Positions 22,695 through 31,132 of a stretch of DNA of 44,016 nucleotides are shown piece after piece. The stretch's first letter is position 1; every line of letters begins with the position of its first letter. The stretch comes from Thermoleophilia bacterium (GTDB lineage: Bacteria > Actinomycetota > Thermoleophilia > Miltoncostaeales > Miltoncostaeaceae), in NCBI GenBank assembly GCA_020438485.1, contig JAGQUM010000030.1, forward strand, positions 1 through 44,016. Direction: 5' to 3'. The notes beneath the pieces were generated by a model. The model had not been told where the DNA came from. It ran no database searches and saw only the letters and a program-made list of their open reading frames with translations. Made by a program: the position numbers and the translations under genes.

Positions 22695-23720
22695 TCAGGG
22701 GCTGAACGGGCCCCCCGACCACCCCGCCCCCAGTTTCATGGCCGTCGTCACGTCGTCGGGTGCCGCGACGGACTCGGCCACGCACCGGCGCGCCTCGTCG
22801 CGCGCCGCGTCGTAGAACGCCCGCGCGACGGCCCGCTCGGCGGCGCCCACGCGAGGGTGGGGGGTCACGGGCCCCTCGAAGAACCCCGGCCCCGTGCCGC
22901 GCCCGAGGCGCCCCGCCGCCACGTACGGGTCCAGCACGCCGTCGTCCCAGAACCGCGCGCCGTAGGCCCGCGTCAGGTCGTCGCGCAAACGGGCCATCGT
23001 GTCGAGGCCCACCACGTCGCCCAGCGCGAACGGCCCCACGGCGGCCTGTCCGTCGCGCAGGACCTCGGCATCCACTCCCGCCAGGTCGGCGTCGCGACGC
23101 AGGGTCTCGCGGTACGCGCTGCACGCGGCCCGCGTCAGGATGCGGTTGACGAGGAACCCCGGGCACTCCTTGACCACAACGGCGACCTTGTCCATGTCGC
23201 GCAGCACGTCCAGCGCGCGCACCACCGTCGTCGGGCCCGTCCTCTCGCCACGCACCACCTCCACCAGGCGCATCTCGCTGGGAGGGTGGAAGAAGTGCAG
23301 GCCGATGGTCGTGCGTTCGCGCCCCGCCGCGCGGCCCAGCGCCGTGACGGACAGGCCGGCGGTGCTGGACGCGAGGACCGCGTCGTGGTCGAGCGTCCGG
23401 CCCAGCTCGGCGAACACGCGCTCCTTGACCTCGCGCCGCTCGCTGACCGCCTCGATCACGACCGCGCAGTGGCGCAGGTCCTGGTCGTGCACCGACGGGG
23501 TGATGTGCGCGATCCGCCGCTCCACGGCGTCCGGGTCCCCCGCGATGCGCCCCTTCTGGAGCAGCCGCTGGGCCACCCGCTGGGCGCGCGCGATGCCGGC
23601 CTGCACGCGGGGCGCGTCGAGGTCGCGCAGCACCACGTCACGGCCCGCCAGCGCGGCCACCAGCGCGATCTCGGAACCCATCGCGCCGGCACCCACCACC
23701 CCGACGGGGTCACCGGGCAT
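22695..23720 (-). CDS. 3-hydroxyacyl-CoA dehydrogenase
   Basis: 341 residues. Oxidises 3-hydroxyacyl-CoA to 3-ketoacyl-CoA with NAD. The dinucleotide fold opens with GVVGAGAMGSEIA. Catalytic residues lie in ASSTAGLSVTAL and GLHFFHPPSEMRLVEVV, where many homologues read HFFNP. The helical domain has CPGFLVNRIL and AVGPFALGDVVGLDT. ATG 23720 overlaps the end of the acyl-CoA dehydrogenase gene by 11 bases, so both are one operon. It meets the FkbM gene with one base between stops. Substrate chain length is not readable; PaaH/FadB-N-like use is possible. Confidence 0.92.
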   Translation of the reverse strand: MPGDPVGVVGAGAMGSEIALVAALAGRDVVLRDLDAPRVQAGIARAQRVAQRLLQKGRIAGDPDAVERRIAHITPSVHDQDLRHCAVVIEAVSERREVKERVFAELGRTLDHDAVLASSTAGLSVTALGRAAGRERTTIGLHFFHPPSEMRLVEVVRGERTGPTTVVRALDVLRDMDKVAVVVKECPGFLVNRILTRAACSAYRETLRRDADLAGVDAEVLRDGQAAVGPFALGDVVGLDTMARLRDDLTRAYGARFWDDGVLDPYVAAGRLGRGTGPGFFEGPVTPHPRVGAAERAVARAFYDAARDEARRCVAESVAAPDDVTTAMKLGAGWSGGPFSP

Positions 23721-24855
23721 CCGCGCCCCACAACTCGCGCGCGATGACCAGGCGCTGGATCTGGCTGGTGCCCTCGTACAGCTCCGTGATCTTCGCGTCC
23801 CGGTACAGGCGCTCGGCGGGGTACTCCGCGGAGTACCCGTAGCCCCCCAGCGTCTGCACCGCCACATCCGCGGCCTCCACGGCGACCGCGCTCGCGAACA
23901 GCTTCGCCTTCGCCCCCTCGGCCCGGTACGGCAGCCCCGCGTCGCGCAGCGCCGCGGCGTGCAGCATCAGCAGCCGCGCGGCGTCCAGCTTGGCCGACGC
24001 GTCCGCCACGGGGAACTGCACCCCCTGGAAACGCGCGATCCTGCCCCCGAAGGCCTCCCGGTGGCGGGCGTAGTCCACGGCCAGGTCGACGGCCGCCTGC
24101 GCGATCCCGCACGCCTGTGCGGCCACCGTGATGCGGCCGCCGTCCAGCGTCGCGAGGGCCAGCTTCAGCCCCTGCCCCTCCTCGCCGAGCATCGCGTCGG
24201 CGCCCACGCGCAGGCCGTCGAACGTCAGGCCGACGGTCGACGAGGAGTGCAGGCCCATCTTGGCCAGCTCCGGCCCCGCCTCGAAGCCCTCACCCGGCTC
24301 GGCGATGAACGCGCTGACTCCGCCGGACCCCTGACCCCCGGTGCGCGCGAACACCACCAGAACGCCGGCGAAGCCTCCGTTCGTGATCCACATCTTGGAC
24401 CCCGAGATGCGCCAGCCGTCGCCGTCGCGCGTCGCCGTCGCGCGCAGGCTGGCCGCGTCGCTGCCCGCGTCGGGCTCGGTCAGCGCGTACGCGCCGAACA
24501 CCTCGCCGGAGGCCAGCCGCGGCAGCCACGTGCGCTTCTGCTCCTCCGTGCCCGCCCGCAGGATGGGGGAGCACACCAGGCCGTTCTGTACCGCGACGGT
24601 CACCGACAGCCCCGCGTCGGCCCGGGCGAGCTCCGTGATGACGAGAGCCAGGCATGTCGAGTCGAGCCCCGCACCGCCGTACTCCTCGGGCACCGCGACG
24701 GCCAGGAATCCCATGGCACCGAGGTCCCGCAGCACGTCGCGGGGGATCTCGTGCCGCGCGTTCCACTCCGCCGCGTGGGGTGCCACGCGCCGCTCGGCGA
24801 AATCGCGGGCCAACTCCCGCACCTCGCGCTGCGTGTCGTTCAAGAGGCCGCTCAC
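23710..24855 (-). CDS. acyl-CoA dehydrogenase
   Basis: 381 residues, the usual length. FAD enzyme that forms the 2,3-double bond of acyl-CoA and passes electrons to ETF. Features are RELARDFAERRVAPHAAEWN, VPEEYGGAGLD, YALTEPDAGSDAASL, WITNGGFAG and the flavin and CoA sites LDGGRITVAAQACGIAQAA. The catalytic base is the glutamate in LYEGTSQIQRLVIAR. I choose GTG 24855, which has GGGAGG five bases upstream and begins just before the first helix. A longer form from ATG 24924 or GTG 24933 is possible and would use a different promoter. Divergent from the MarR gene, which probably controls it. Confidence 0.93.
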   Translation of the reverse strand: MSGLLNDTQREVRELARDFAERRVAPHAAEWNARHEIPRDVLRDLGAMGFLAVAVPEEYGGAGLDSTCLALVITELARADAGLSVTVAVQNGLVCSPILRAGTEEQKRTWLPRLASGEVFGAYALTEPDAGSDAASLRATATRDGDGWRISGSKMWITNGGFAGVLVVFARTGGQGSGGVSAFIAEPGEGFEAGPELAKMGLHSSSTVGLTFDGLRVGADAMLGEEGQGLKLALATLDGGRITVAAQACGIAQAAVDLAVDYARHREAFGGRIARFQGVQFPVADASAKLDAARLLMLHAAALRDAGLPYRAEGAKAKLFASAVAVEAADVAVQTLGGYGYSAEYPAERLYRDAKITELYEGTSQIQRLVIARELWGADAR

Positions 24856-24896
24856 GCACGCCTCCCGGGGGCCGTTCTCGTCGTCGTGCGGTCCAC
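24852..24896 (-). CDS. possible 14-residue leader peptide ahead of the acyl-CoA dehydrogenase
   Basis: A short frame VDRTTTRTAPGRRA with a strong AAAGGAGG ribosome site (24902-24909) five bases before its GTG. Its TGA overlaps the GTG of the acyl-CoA dehydrogenase (GTGA). If used, it would couple translation or act as an uORF. It is incompatible with the long N-terminal form of the dehydrogenase being the only product. Confidence 0.3.
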   Translation of the reverse strand: MDRTTTRTAPGRRA

Positions 24897-24924
24897 CGTC
24901 GCCTCCTTTGGTTTGACCCGGCAT

Positions 24925-24941
24925 GTCTACCACAGATAGTC
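24925..24941. promoter_or_regulatory. candidate MarR operator
   Basis: GTCTACCACAGATAGTC is a 17-bp imperfect palindrome (one mismatch in the 5-bp arms), of the size bound by MarR dimers, in the 125-base divergent spacer between the acyl-CoA dehydrogenase and the regulator. Confidence 0.4.
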
Positions 24942-24942
24942 G

Positions 24943-24973
24943 GAATACGAAACATCCCGAGACCGAGTATTCT
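24943..24973. promoter_or_regulatory. mirror-image -10 boxes of the divergent acyl-CoA dehydrogenase and MarR genes
   Basis: GAATAC at 24943-24948 and GTATTC at 24967-24972 form an inverted repeat 18 bases apart. Each arm contains a -10-like box: TATTCT (24968-24973) ends 7 bases before the MarR GTG, and TATTCC lies on the minus strand for the dehydrogenase. Confidence 0.45.
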
Positions 24974-24980
24974 TCCGAGA

Positions 24981-25496
24981 GTGACCACGCCGCCCCGCAC
25001 CCCGCGCGAGCAGGACCCCGTCGAGCGCGCCCGCGCGCAATGGGCCCAGCGATACCCCGACGAGTCGGGGTTCGTCGTCGTCGTCTCGATGCTGCGCACC
25101 TACGCGCTGATGATCCGCGAGCTGGAGCGCATCCTGAAGCCCGTGGGCCTCACCCTGACCAGGTTCGAGGTGCTGCTGCTGCTGTCGTTCTCCGCCGAGC
25201 GGCGCCTGCCGACGATGCGCCTGCGCGACCTGCTGTTGATCCACGGCTCGAGCGCCACGTACCTCGTCGACCGGCTGGAGCTGCGCGGATGGGTCCGGCG
25301 TGAGGCCGAGCCGGCCGACCGGCGCGTGAACTACGTCGTGCTCACCGACGAGGGGGAGACGCTGGTGGAGCGCGCCGTCGAGGCTCTGGTCGCGGCCGGG
25401 TGGGGCCACGCCGCCGGCCTGGACGCCGCCGAGCGCCGCCAGATCACGGCGCTGCTGGCGGCCCTGCGGGGCGCCGAGAGCCCCGCGCTGGTCTGA
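24981..25496 (+). CDS. MarR-family transcriptional regulator
   Basis: 171 residues. The winged helix-turn-helix is clear: LTLTRFEVLLLLSFSAER, then the recognition part MRLRDLLLIHGSSATYLVDRLELRGWVRR and the wing DRRVNYVVLTDEGETL. Helices at both ends form the dimer. MarR proteins bind short palindromes and often respond to acyl-CoA, aromatic or phenolic ligands. The divergent position and the two palindromes in the spacer point to control of the acyl-CoA dehydrogenase/3-hydroxyacyl-CoA dehydrogenase pair and of itself. GTG 24981 is 7 bases from TATTCT, so the message is probably leaderless. It ends 4 bases from the convergent DUF4395 gene. Confidence 0.92.
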   Translation: MTTPPRTPREQDPVERARAQWAQRYPDESGFVVVVSMLRTYALMIRELERILKPVGLTLTRFEVLLLLSFSAERRLPTMRLRDLLLIHGSSATYLVDRLELRGWVRREAEPADRRVNYVVLTDEGETLVERAVEALVAAGWGHAAGLDAAERRQITALLAALRGAESPALV

Positions 25497-25500
25497 CGGG

Positions 25501-25986
25501 TCAGGGTCGGTCGGACGTGCCCCACGCGGCGCAGCGCGCGCACGTCTCCTCGGGAACGATGCCCGCGCGCATGAGCAGCCCGAACACGACACAGCCCAGG
25601 CACAGCCCCAGGGCCGACTCCAGCAGTGCGCAACACCCCAGCACCGCGACGACGCCCAGGGCCGCAGAGCCCGCGCCCGCCAGGTGCAGCGCCAGGGCCG
25701 CCGCGGACATGGCGACGCCCATGGCCTGCGCGAACCGCTTCGGTGGGCCCGGGACGTAACGCGGCGCGACCGGCACGCGCGGCCTCACGACGCGCGTCAC
25801 CAGCCGCCCCAGCGGGCTCAGGCGGGGCCCGGAGAGCACGCGGGCGGCAAAGCCGTACGCCAGCGCGGCCAGCACCCAGGCCGAGCCCGTGGCGAGGTAC
25901 GCGAGGCTCGCCGCCGCCACGCCCCCGGCCACGAGCCGGGCCGAGACCTCGTCCACCGGGTCGGGAAATCCCATCCACCGCCGCAT
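25501..25986 (-). CDS. DUF4395-family integral membrane protein
   Basis: 161 residues with about four hydrophobic segments. Segments typical of DUF4395 are FPDPVDEVSARLVAGGVAAA, VLSGPRLSPLGRLVTRVVRP, PPKRFAQAMG and LESALGLCLGCVVFG with a CLGC pair. A further CxxC (CARC) lies near the C terminus. The function of the family is unknown. Members often occur beside rhodanese or thiol-redox genes, and the cysteine pairs would fit a redox role. ATG 25986 is chosen because GGGAGG lies eight bases upstream; GTG 25995 is possible. Confidence 0.78.
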   Translation of the reverse strand: MRRWMGFPDPVDEVSARLVAGGVAAASLAYLATGSAWVLAALAYGFAARVLSGPRLSPLGRLVTRVVRPRVPVAPRYVPGPPKRFAQAMGVAMSAAALALHLAGAGSAALGVVAVLGCCALLESALGLCLGCVVFGLLMRAGIVPEETCARCAAWGTSDRP

Positions 25987-26004
25987 CCGTGCCACCTCCC
26001 GGGG

Positions 26005-26042
26005 CGAAACTCACATAACACTTCAGAAAATATCCCCAATAG
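26005..26042 (-). promoter_or_regulatory. AT-rich promoter island for the DUF4395 gene
   Basis: The most AT-rich stretch in the surrounding kilobases. On the minus strand it offers TTATGT (a -10-like box) about 35 bases before the start, preceded by TATTTTCTG. Confidence 0.35.
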
Positions 26043-26180
26043 GGCCGGGGGCCAAGTCGCGGGTGGGGTGCGACCCGCGCCCGCGGCGCCCCCTGACACA
26101 GGTGTCGCGGGCCGGCAGGGAACGCGGCGCGCCGCGTCGAATGACGGGGCGTCACACCCCCCTCATCCGGAGACGCCCGC

Positions 26181-26462
26181 ATGATCCGCTACCGCCCCGA
26201 GAAGACCGGTGACGTCCGCGTGACGTTCGCCGTGGAGGACGCCCGCCCCGTGTCGCTCGTGTGCGACCACAACGGATGGGACCCGTTCGCCACCCCCCTC
26301 AAGCGCCGCACGAACGGCACCCGGTCGGCCGCCCTCGTCGTACCGGCCGGCACCGAGATCCGGTTCCGCTACCTCGCCGAGCACGGCGAGTTCTTCGACG
26401 ACCCCGAGGCGCGCCTGGAGGCCAACGGCATGGGAGGCACCCACTCGGTGGTCTGCGCGTAG
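26181..26462 (+). CDS. stand-alone CBM48 (isoamylase early-set) domain protein
   Basis: 93 residues forming a single carbohydrate-binding module of the glycogen-debranching/AMPK-beta type. Signatures are VRVTFAVEDARPVSLVCDHNGWDPFATPLKR with the conserved NGWDP, then EIRFRYLAEHGEFFDDPEA and an NGMGGTHSVV end. There is no catalytic domain, signal peptide or membrane helix. GGAGA lies about eight bases before the ATG. Free-standing modules of this type are known from actinobacteria; the ligand is presumably an alpha-glucan such as glycogen. The neighbours give no hint about its job. Confidence 0.85.
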   Translation: MIRYRPEKTGDVRVTFAVEDARPVSLVCDHNGWDPFATPLKRRTNGTRSAALVVPAGTEIRFRYLAEHGEFFDDPEARLEANGMGGTHSVVCA

Positions 26463-26473
26463 CGCCCGGCGGC

Positions 26474-26492
26474 GGGGCGTGACGACCGCCCC
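26474..26492 (+). terminator. hairpin after the CBM48 gene
   Basis: GGGGCG-TGACGAC-CGCCCC, a 6-bp stem starting 12 bases after the stop, followed by TT. Confidence 0.4.
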
Positions 26493-26552
26493 TTCCGCCC
26501 ACGCGAACGGCGGTGGCCGCCGCCGGGGCCGCGCGCGCCGCCGATCTGCGGG

Positions 26553-26558
26553 TATATT
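26553..26558 (+). promoter_or_regulatory. -10 box of etfBA (TATATT)
   Basis: TATATT is the closest match to the consensus in the window. It would give a leader of about 110 bases before etfB, which unlike most genes here has a purine-rich ribosome site (GTGGGGGA). Confidence 0.5.
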
Positions 26559-26677
26559 CGGCGTGGATGGCCGCGTCGCGCAGGCACGGTCGTTGACCGT
26601 TCGCGCCACGTCGCGCGGAGCACGCTGACAGGGCGGGGGCGGCGGCCCCGGCCCGGAACCTGAAGTGGGGGACGTGT

Positions 26678-27457
26678 ATGAAGATCGCGGTCTGCGTCAA
26701 AGAGGTGCCGGACTCCGGCCCGGCCCGGAAGATCGACCCGGGCAGCAAGCGGATCGACCGCTCCGGTGAGCGCACCCTCAACCCGTTCGACCTGAACGCG
26801 GTGGAGGCGGCGCTCAAGATCAGGGAGGCCGCCGGCGACGGCGAGGTCGTCCTGATCTCGATGGGCCAGCCCAAGGCCCTCGAGTCCATCCGCAAGGCGC
26901 TCGCGATGGGCGCCGACCGCGCCGTGCTCGTCAGCGACGACGCCGCGGCGGGCTCGGACCTGGTGGCCACCAGCGCCGTGCTGGCGAAGGCCATCGAAAA
27001 GGAGGGTGCCGAGCTGGTCATCTTCGGCCAGCAGGCATCCGACGGCGACGGCGCCGTCATGTGGGCGGCGGTGGCCGACCGCCTGAAGATGCCGGTGATC
27101 TCGCAGATCTCCGAGCTCGAGGTATCCGGCGGCAACGTCAAGGCCAAGCGCCAGACGGAGTTCGGTTACGACACCATCGAGGCCGCGGTCCCGGCGGTGC
27201 TGTCGGTGTCGGACGCGGTGAACGAGCCGCGGTTCGCGTCGCTCAAGGGCATCATGGGCGCCAAGAAGAAGCCGCAGGACGTCGTGAGCCTGGCGGACGT
27301 CGGCGTCGACGCCGGCGAGGCCGGGGAAGCCGGCTCCAAGACGACGGTGCTCAACCTGGCCCCGCCCCCGTCGCGCGGCGAGACCGTCAAGGTCGAGGAC
27401 GACGGGTCGGGCGCGCAGAAGGTCCTGGAGTTTCTGATGGAAAGGAAGTACGTGTGA
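26678..27457 (+). CDS. etfB: electron transfer flavoprotein, beta subunit
   Basis: 259 residues. Forms a heterodimer with EtfA, takes electrons from acyl-CoA dehydrogenases and hands them to the quinone pool. Segments are KIAVCVKEVPDS at the start, RTLNPFDLNAVEAAL, VVLISMGQPKALESIRKALA with MGADRAVLVSD, VIFGQQASDGDG and the recognition-loop region LKGIMGAKKKPQ. These are typical of group I bacterial EtfB and give normal length. ATG 26678 starts the conserved sequence. The stop overlaps the etfA GTG. Confidence 0.95.
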   Translation: MKIAVCVKEVPDSGPARKIDPGSKRIDRSGERTLNPFDLNAVEAALKIREAAGDGEVVLISMGQPKALESIRKALAMGADRAVLVSDDAAAGSDLVATSAVLAKAIEKEGAELVIFGQQASDGDGAVMWAAVADRLKMPVISQISELEVSGGNVKAKRQTEFGYDTIEAAVPAVLSVSDAVNEPRFASLKGIMGAKKKPQDVVSLADVGVDAGEAGEAGSKTTVLNLAPPPSRGETVKVEDDGSGAQKVLEFLMERKYV

Positions 27458-28413
27458 GCACCCTCGTTTTCCTCGAGCACAACGGCTCGACCATCACCAA
27501 GGGCTCCCTCGGCGTCCTCGGCAAGGCCGCGTCCGTCGACCCCGACACGGCGGGCGTGCTCGTCGGCTCCGGTGTTGCGGGCCTGGCCGATCAGGCCGGC
27601 AAGTACGGCGCCGCGAAGGTATTCGTCATCGACGACGCGTCACTGGAGGCCCCGCTGCCCCAGCCGCGCGTCGACGCCATCGCCGGCCTGGTGCAGGCGC
27701 AGGGTTTCGACAACGTGCTGTTCGCCGCGTCCGTGCTGGCATCCGACATCGCGGGCGGGCTGTCGTCCCGCCTCGGCGCCGGGCTCAACTGGGACCTCGG
27801 GGACATCACGAACGACGGCGGCGAGCTGGTGGGTAGGCGCTCCGCGCTGGGCGACACCGTGCTGGTCGACGTCGGCTGGACCGCGACGCCGCGCCTCGCC
27901 CTGTTCCGGGCGGGTTCGTTCGACCCCTCCGAGTCGGGCGCGGCGGGGGCGGTCGAGAACGCCTCTGCCGACGTGCAGGACTTCTCGCAGGGCGCGAAGC
28001 TGACGGCCCAGGACCAGGAGGAATCGTCGGGTCCCTCCATCGAGGAGGCCGACATCCTGGTGACCGGCGGACGCGGCGTCGGCTCGCCCGAGGCGTTCAG
28101 CGAGCTGGAGGACCTCGCCAAGGCGCTGGGCGGCGCGGTGGCGTCCACCCGCGCGGTGGTGGACTCCGGGTGGTACCCGTACGCCACGCAGATCGGCCAG
28201 ACCGGCAAGGTGGTGTCGCCCAAGCTGTACATCGGCGCGGGCGTGTCGGGCGCGATCCAGCACAAGGTGGGCATGCAGAGCTCGCAGACCATCGTGAGCA
28301 TCAACAAGGATGGCAACGCTCCGATCTTCGAGTTCAGCGACTTCGGCGTCGTCGGCGACCTCCACGAGGTCGTCCCGAAGCTGACCGAGCTGGTGAAGGA
28401 GCGCAAGGGCTGA
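27454..28413 (+). CDS. etfA: electron transfer flavoprotein, alpha subunit
   Basis: 319 residues. Binds FAD through its C-terminal domain: DILVTGGRGVGSPEAFSEL, GAVASTRAVVDSGWYPYATQIGQTGKVVSPKLYIGAGVSGAIQ-type sequence, then SINKDGNAPIFEFSDFGVVGDL. The N-terminal domain (TLVFLEHNGSTITKGSLG) contacts EtfB. GTG 27454 is inside the etfB stop (GTGA) and preceded by GGAAAGGAAG. The electron donors are probably the acyl-CoA dehydrogenases of this region; the quinone oxidoreductase that accepts electrons is not in the window. A strong hairpin follows. Confidence 0.95.
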   Translation: MSTLVFLEHNGSTITKGSLGVLGKAASVDPDTAGVLVGSGVAGLADQAGKYGAAKVFVIDDASLEAPLPQPRVDAIAGLVQAQGFDNVLFAASVLASDIAGGLSSRLGAGLNWDLGDITNDGGELVGRRSALGDTVLVDVGWTATPRLALFRAGSFDPSESGAAGAVENASADVQDFSQGAKLTAQDQEESSGPSIEEADILVTGGRGVGSPEAFSELEDLAKALGGAVASTRAVVDSGWYPYATQIGQTGKVVSPKLYIGAGVSGAIQHKVGMQSSQTIVSINKDGNAPIFEFSDFGVVGDLHEVVPKLTELVKERKG

Positions 28414-28438
28414 GTTTCCCCGTCACGGGGTGAGGTTC

Positions 28439-28475
28439 CCCGGGGGCCGCGCACCACGCGTGCGCGGCCCCCGGG
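28439..28475. terminator. bidirectional terminator between etfA and the RCK channel gene
   Basis: A 16-bp perfect stem (left arm 28439-28454, right arm 28460-28475) with the loop CACGC lies between the convergent stops of etfA and the channel-like gene. It is the strongest hairpin in the window and can serve both strands. There is no T run. Confidence 0.8.
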
Positions 28476-28497
28476 CCGTTCCGGGGACCCGGCGGCC

Positions 28498-29826
28498 CTA
28501 CGCGGACGGCTGGAACGCCCGGAACGCGGGGGCGCCGTCAACGTCGTCCACCAGCCACGTCGTGCCGTCCGCGTCTGCCACGGCCTCGAACGCGACGCCG
28601 AGTGCGGTGGCCGCCAGCACGTCACCGACGATGCGGTGGATGTCCCGCACGACGCCGACGTGGAACAGCGACCGCGTCTCGGCCGTCACGTCGCCGTCGC
28701 CCGCGCGCAGCACCACCCGCAGGTCGGGCGCGACGGCAAGCCCGGCGACGGCGATCGCCACGTTCGACAGGTCGTCGGAGGTGACGGCCGCGAGCGCCCG
28801 GGCCCCGCGCAGGGACAGCTGCTGCAGCAGCGCGCGGTCCACGCCGTCGGCCACCAGCACCGGGATGCCTGCGCGCCGGGCCCGCTCGAGGTACGGCGAG
28901 CCGGCGTTGCGCTCGACCGCCACGACGGGCACCCCCAGCTCGCGCAGGCGCATCGCCATGCGCAGGCCCATCTGGCCGAATCCCACCACCACGACGTGGT
29001 GGCGGCGGGGCACCGACCTGGGACCCGCGATGGCGGTCAGCCGCCGTTCGCTGAGCCGCGTCACGATGCCGGCGGTGAGGATCGCGGCGAAGCCGAACGT
29101 GGCGAGCATCAGCAGTGGCTCCACCACTCGCACCCACGCGGGCCCGTGGTCGACGGCGGGGTTGGGCCCGACGGTGAGCAGGGCCTTCACCGCCGCGTAG
29201 AACGCGGCGATCGGCTGCTCGTGGAGCACGCCGATGCCGATCAGCGTGTCCGCGGCGAGGATCGACAGGAACCCGAGGATGCCGGCCAGCAGGAACCGTG
29301 CGCTGGAGTCCACCGGCCAGCGTGTACGCAGCCACCCGCCGAACCTCTCGGGCCGTGGGTCCAGCGGCTCCAGCCGGAAGCCGTCGCCGTCCCGGCGCAT
29401 CGCCAGCGGCCCGTCGCGGCCGTCGATGACGGACAGCACGCCGGGCGCCACGCATGGCCCGGCCAGCGTCGACGCCACAAGCTCGGCCATCGACACCACG
29501 CGGCATCCGGGGGCCGCGTCCCGCAGCTGCTGGGCGATGGTGCGGTCGAAGATCGTCACGATGAGGTCGCGGCCCGGCCGGGCGTGCTCCACCAGCAGCG
29601 CCAGGCGGAACGCCTCGATGTCGTCTCGGGTGACAACCAGCACGGTGTCGGCGTGGCGCCCGATGTGGCGCGACAGCTCGGCGTCGTCGGGACGCCGCAC
29701 CCAGTCGACGCTCACGCCCTGGCGGCCCAGCGCCGACGCCACCGCGCGCGCGATGTCGCCGTCGCCCAGCAGCAGGACCGCATGGTCGGCGGGCGGGGGA
29801 GTTGTGTGCGGTTCGTCGGCGTCCAT
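28498..29826 (-). CDS. membrane protein with two RCK/TrkA-N domains and a non-canonical pore loop
   Basis: 442 residues. Residues about 14-130 form a first NAD-binding RCK domain (VLLLGDGDIARAVASALG). Residues about 170-260 hold two transmembrane helices around a pore-like loop, YAAVKALLTVGPNP. Residues 270-430 form a second RCK domain (HHVVVVGFGQMGLRMAMRL, VDRALLQQLSLRGARALAAV). The layout RCK-2TM-RCK matches large prokaryotic potassium channels and related ion-binding proteins. The selectivity filter expected as TVGYG reads TVGPN, so potassium selectivity is doubtful. ATG 29826 sits beside a GAGGG site. A TAGGTT box lies about 40 bases upstream. Convergent with etfA. Confidence 0.82.
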   Translation of the reverse strand: MDADEPHTTPPPADHAVLLLGDGDIARAVASALGRQGVSVDWVRRPDDAELSRHIGRHADTVLVVTRDDIEAFRLALLVEHARPGRDLIVTIFDRTIAQQLRDAAPGCRVVSMAELVASTLAGPCVAPGVLSVIDGRDGPLAMRRDGDGFRLEPLDPRPERFGGWLRTRWPVDSSARFLLAGILGFLSILAADTLIGIGVLHEQPIAAFYAAVKALLTVGPNPAVDHGPAWVRVVEPLLMLATFGFAAILTAGIVTRLSERRLTAIAGPRSVPRRHHVVVVGFGQMGLRMAMRLRELGVPVVAVERNAGSPYLERARRAGIPVLVADGVDRALLQQLSLRGARALAAVTSDDLSNVAIAVAGLAVAPDLRVVLRAGDGDVTAETRSLFHVGVVRDIHRIVGDVLAATALGVAFEAVADADGTTWLVDDVDGAPAFRAFQPSA

Positions 29827-29905
29827 TGGCCCTCGCGGCGGGGGCCGAGAAACCTACCGCACGCGCGGGCCGAGCCGGGGGCGTTCGCCCTCGCGGTCTG
29901 CGCGC

Positions 29906-29940
29906 CGTGGGGGTGGCAACGTGCTCCCGCCACCCCCACG
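29906..29940 (-). terminator. hairpin terminator of the aldolase gene
   Basis: CGTGGGGGTGGC (29906-29917) pairs perfectly with GCCACCCCCACG (29929-29940) around an 11-base loop, 12 bases past the aldolase stop. Confidence 0.7.
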
Positions 29941-29951
29941 CGATCCGGGGC

Positions 29952-31034
<1,083 letters not shown>

Positions 31035-31078
31035 CAGGTCCTCCCCGGTGTGTGGATGCGCGTGCGTGGTCACCCCCT

Positions 31079-31084
31079 AGCTTA
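31079..31084 (-). promoter_or_regulatory. -10 box of the aldolase gene (TAAGCT)
   Basis: TAAGCT on the minus strand ends 5 bases before an in-frame GTG and about 45 bases before the chosen ATG, which has its own ribosome site. Confidence 0.4.
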
Positions 31085-31132
31085 CGCCGGAGCGCCCGGC
31101 CGGGACCCGTCGCGCGGGACGGCGCGGCGCCG

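Noticed and set aside
22694-23867. Longer N terminus for the 3-hydroxyacyl-CoA dehydrogenase
   Set aside because: The extra 49 residues are out of frame with the acyl-CoA dehydrogenase they overlap and precede the GAGAMG fold that should be near the N terminus.
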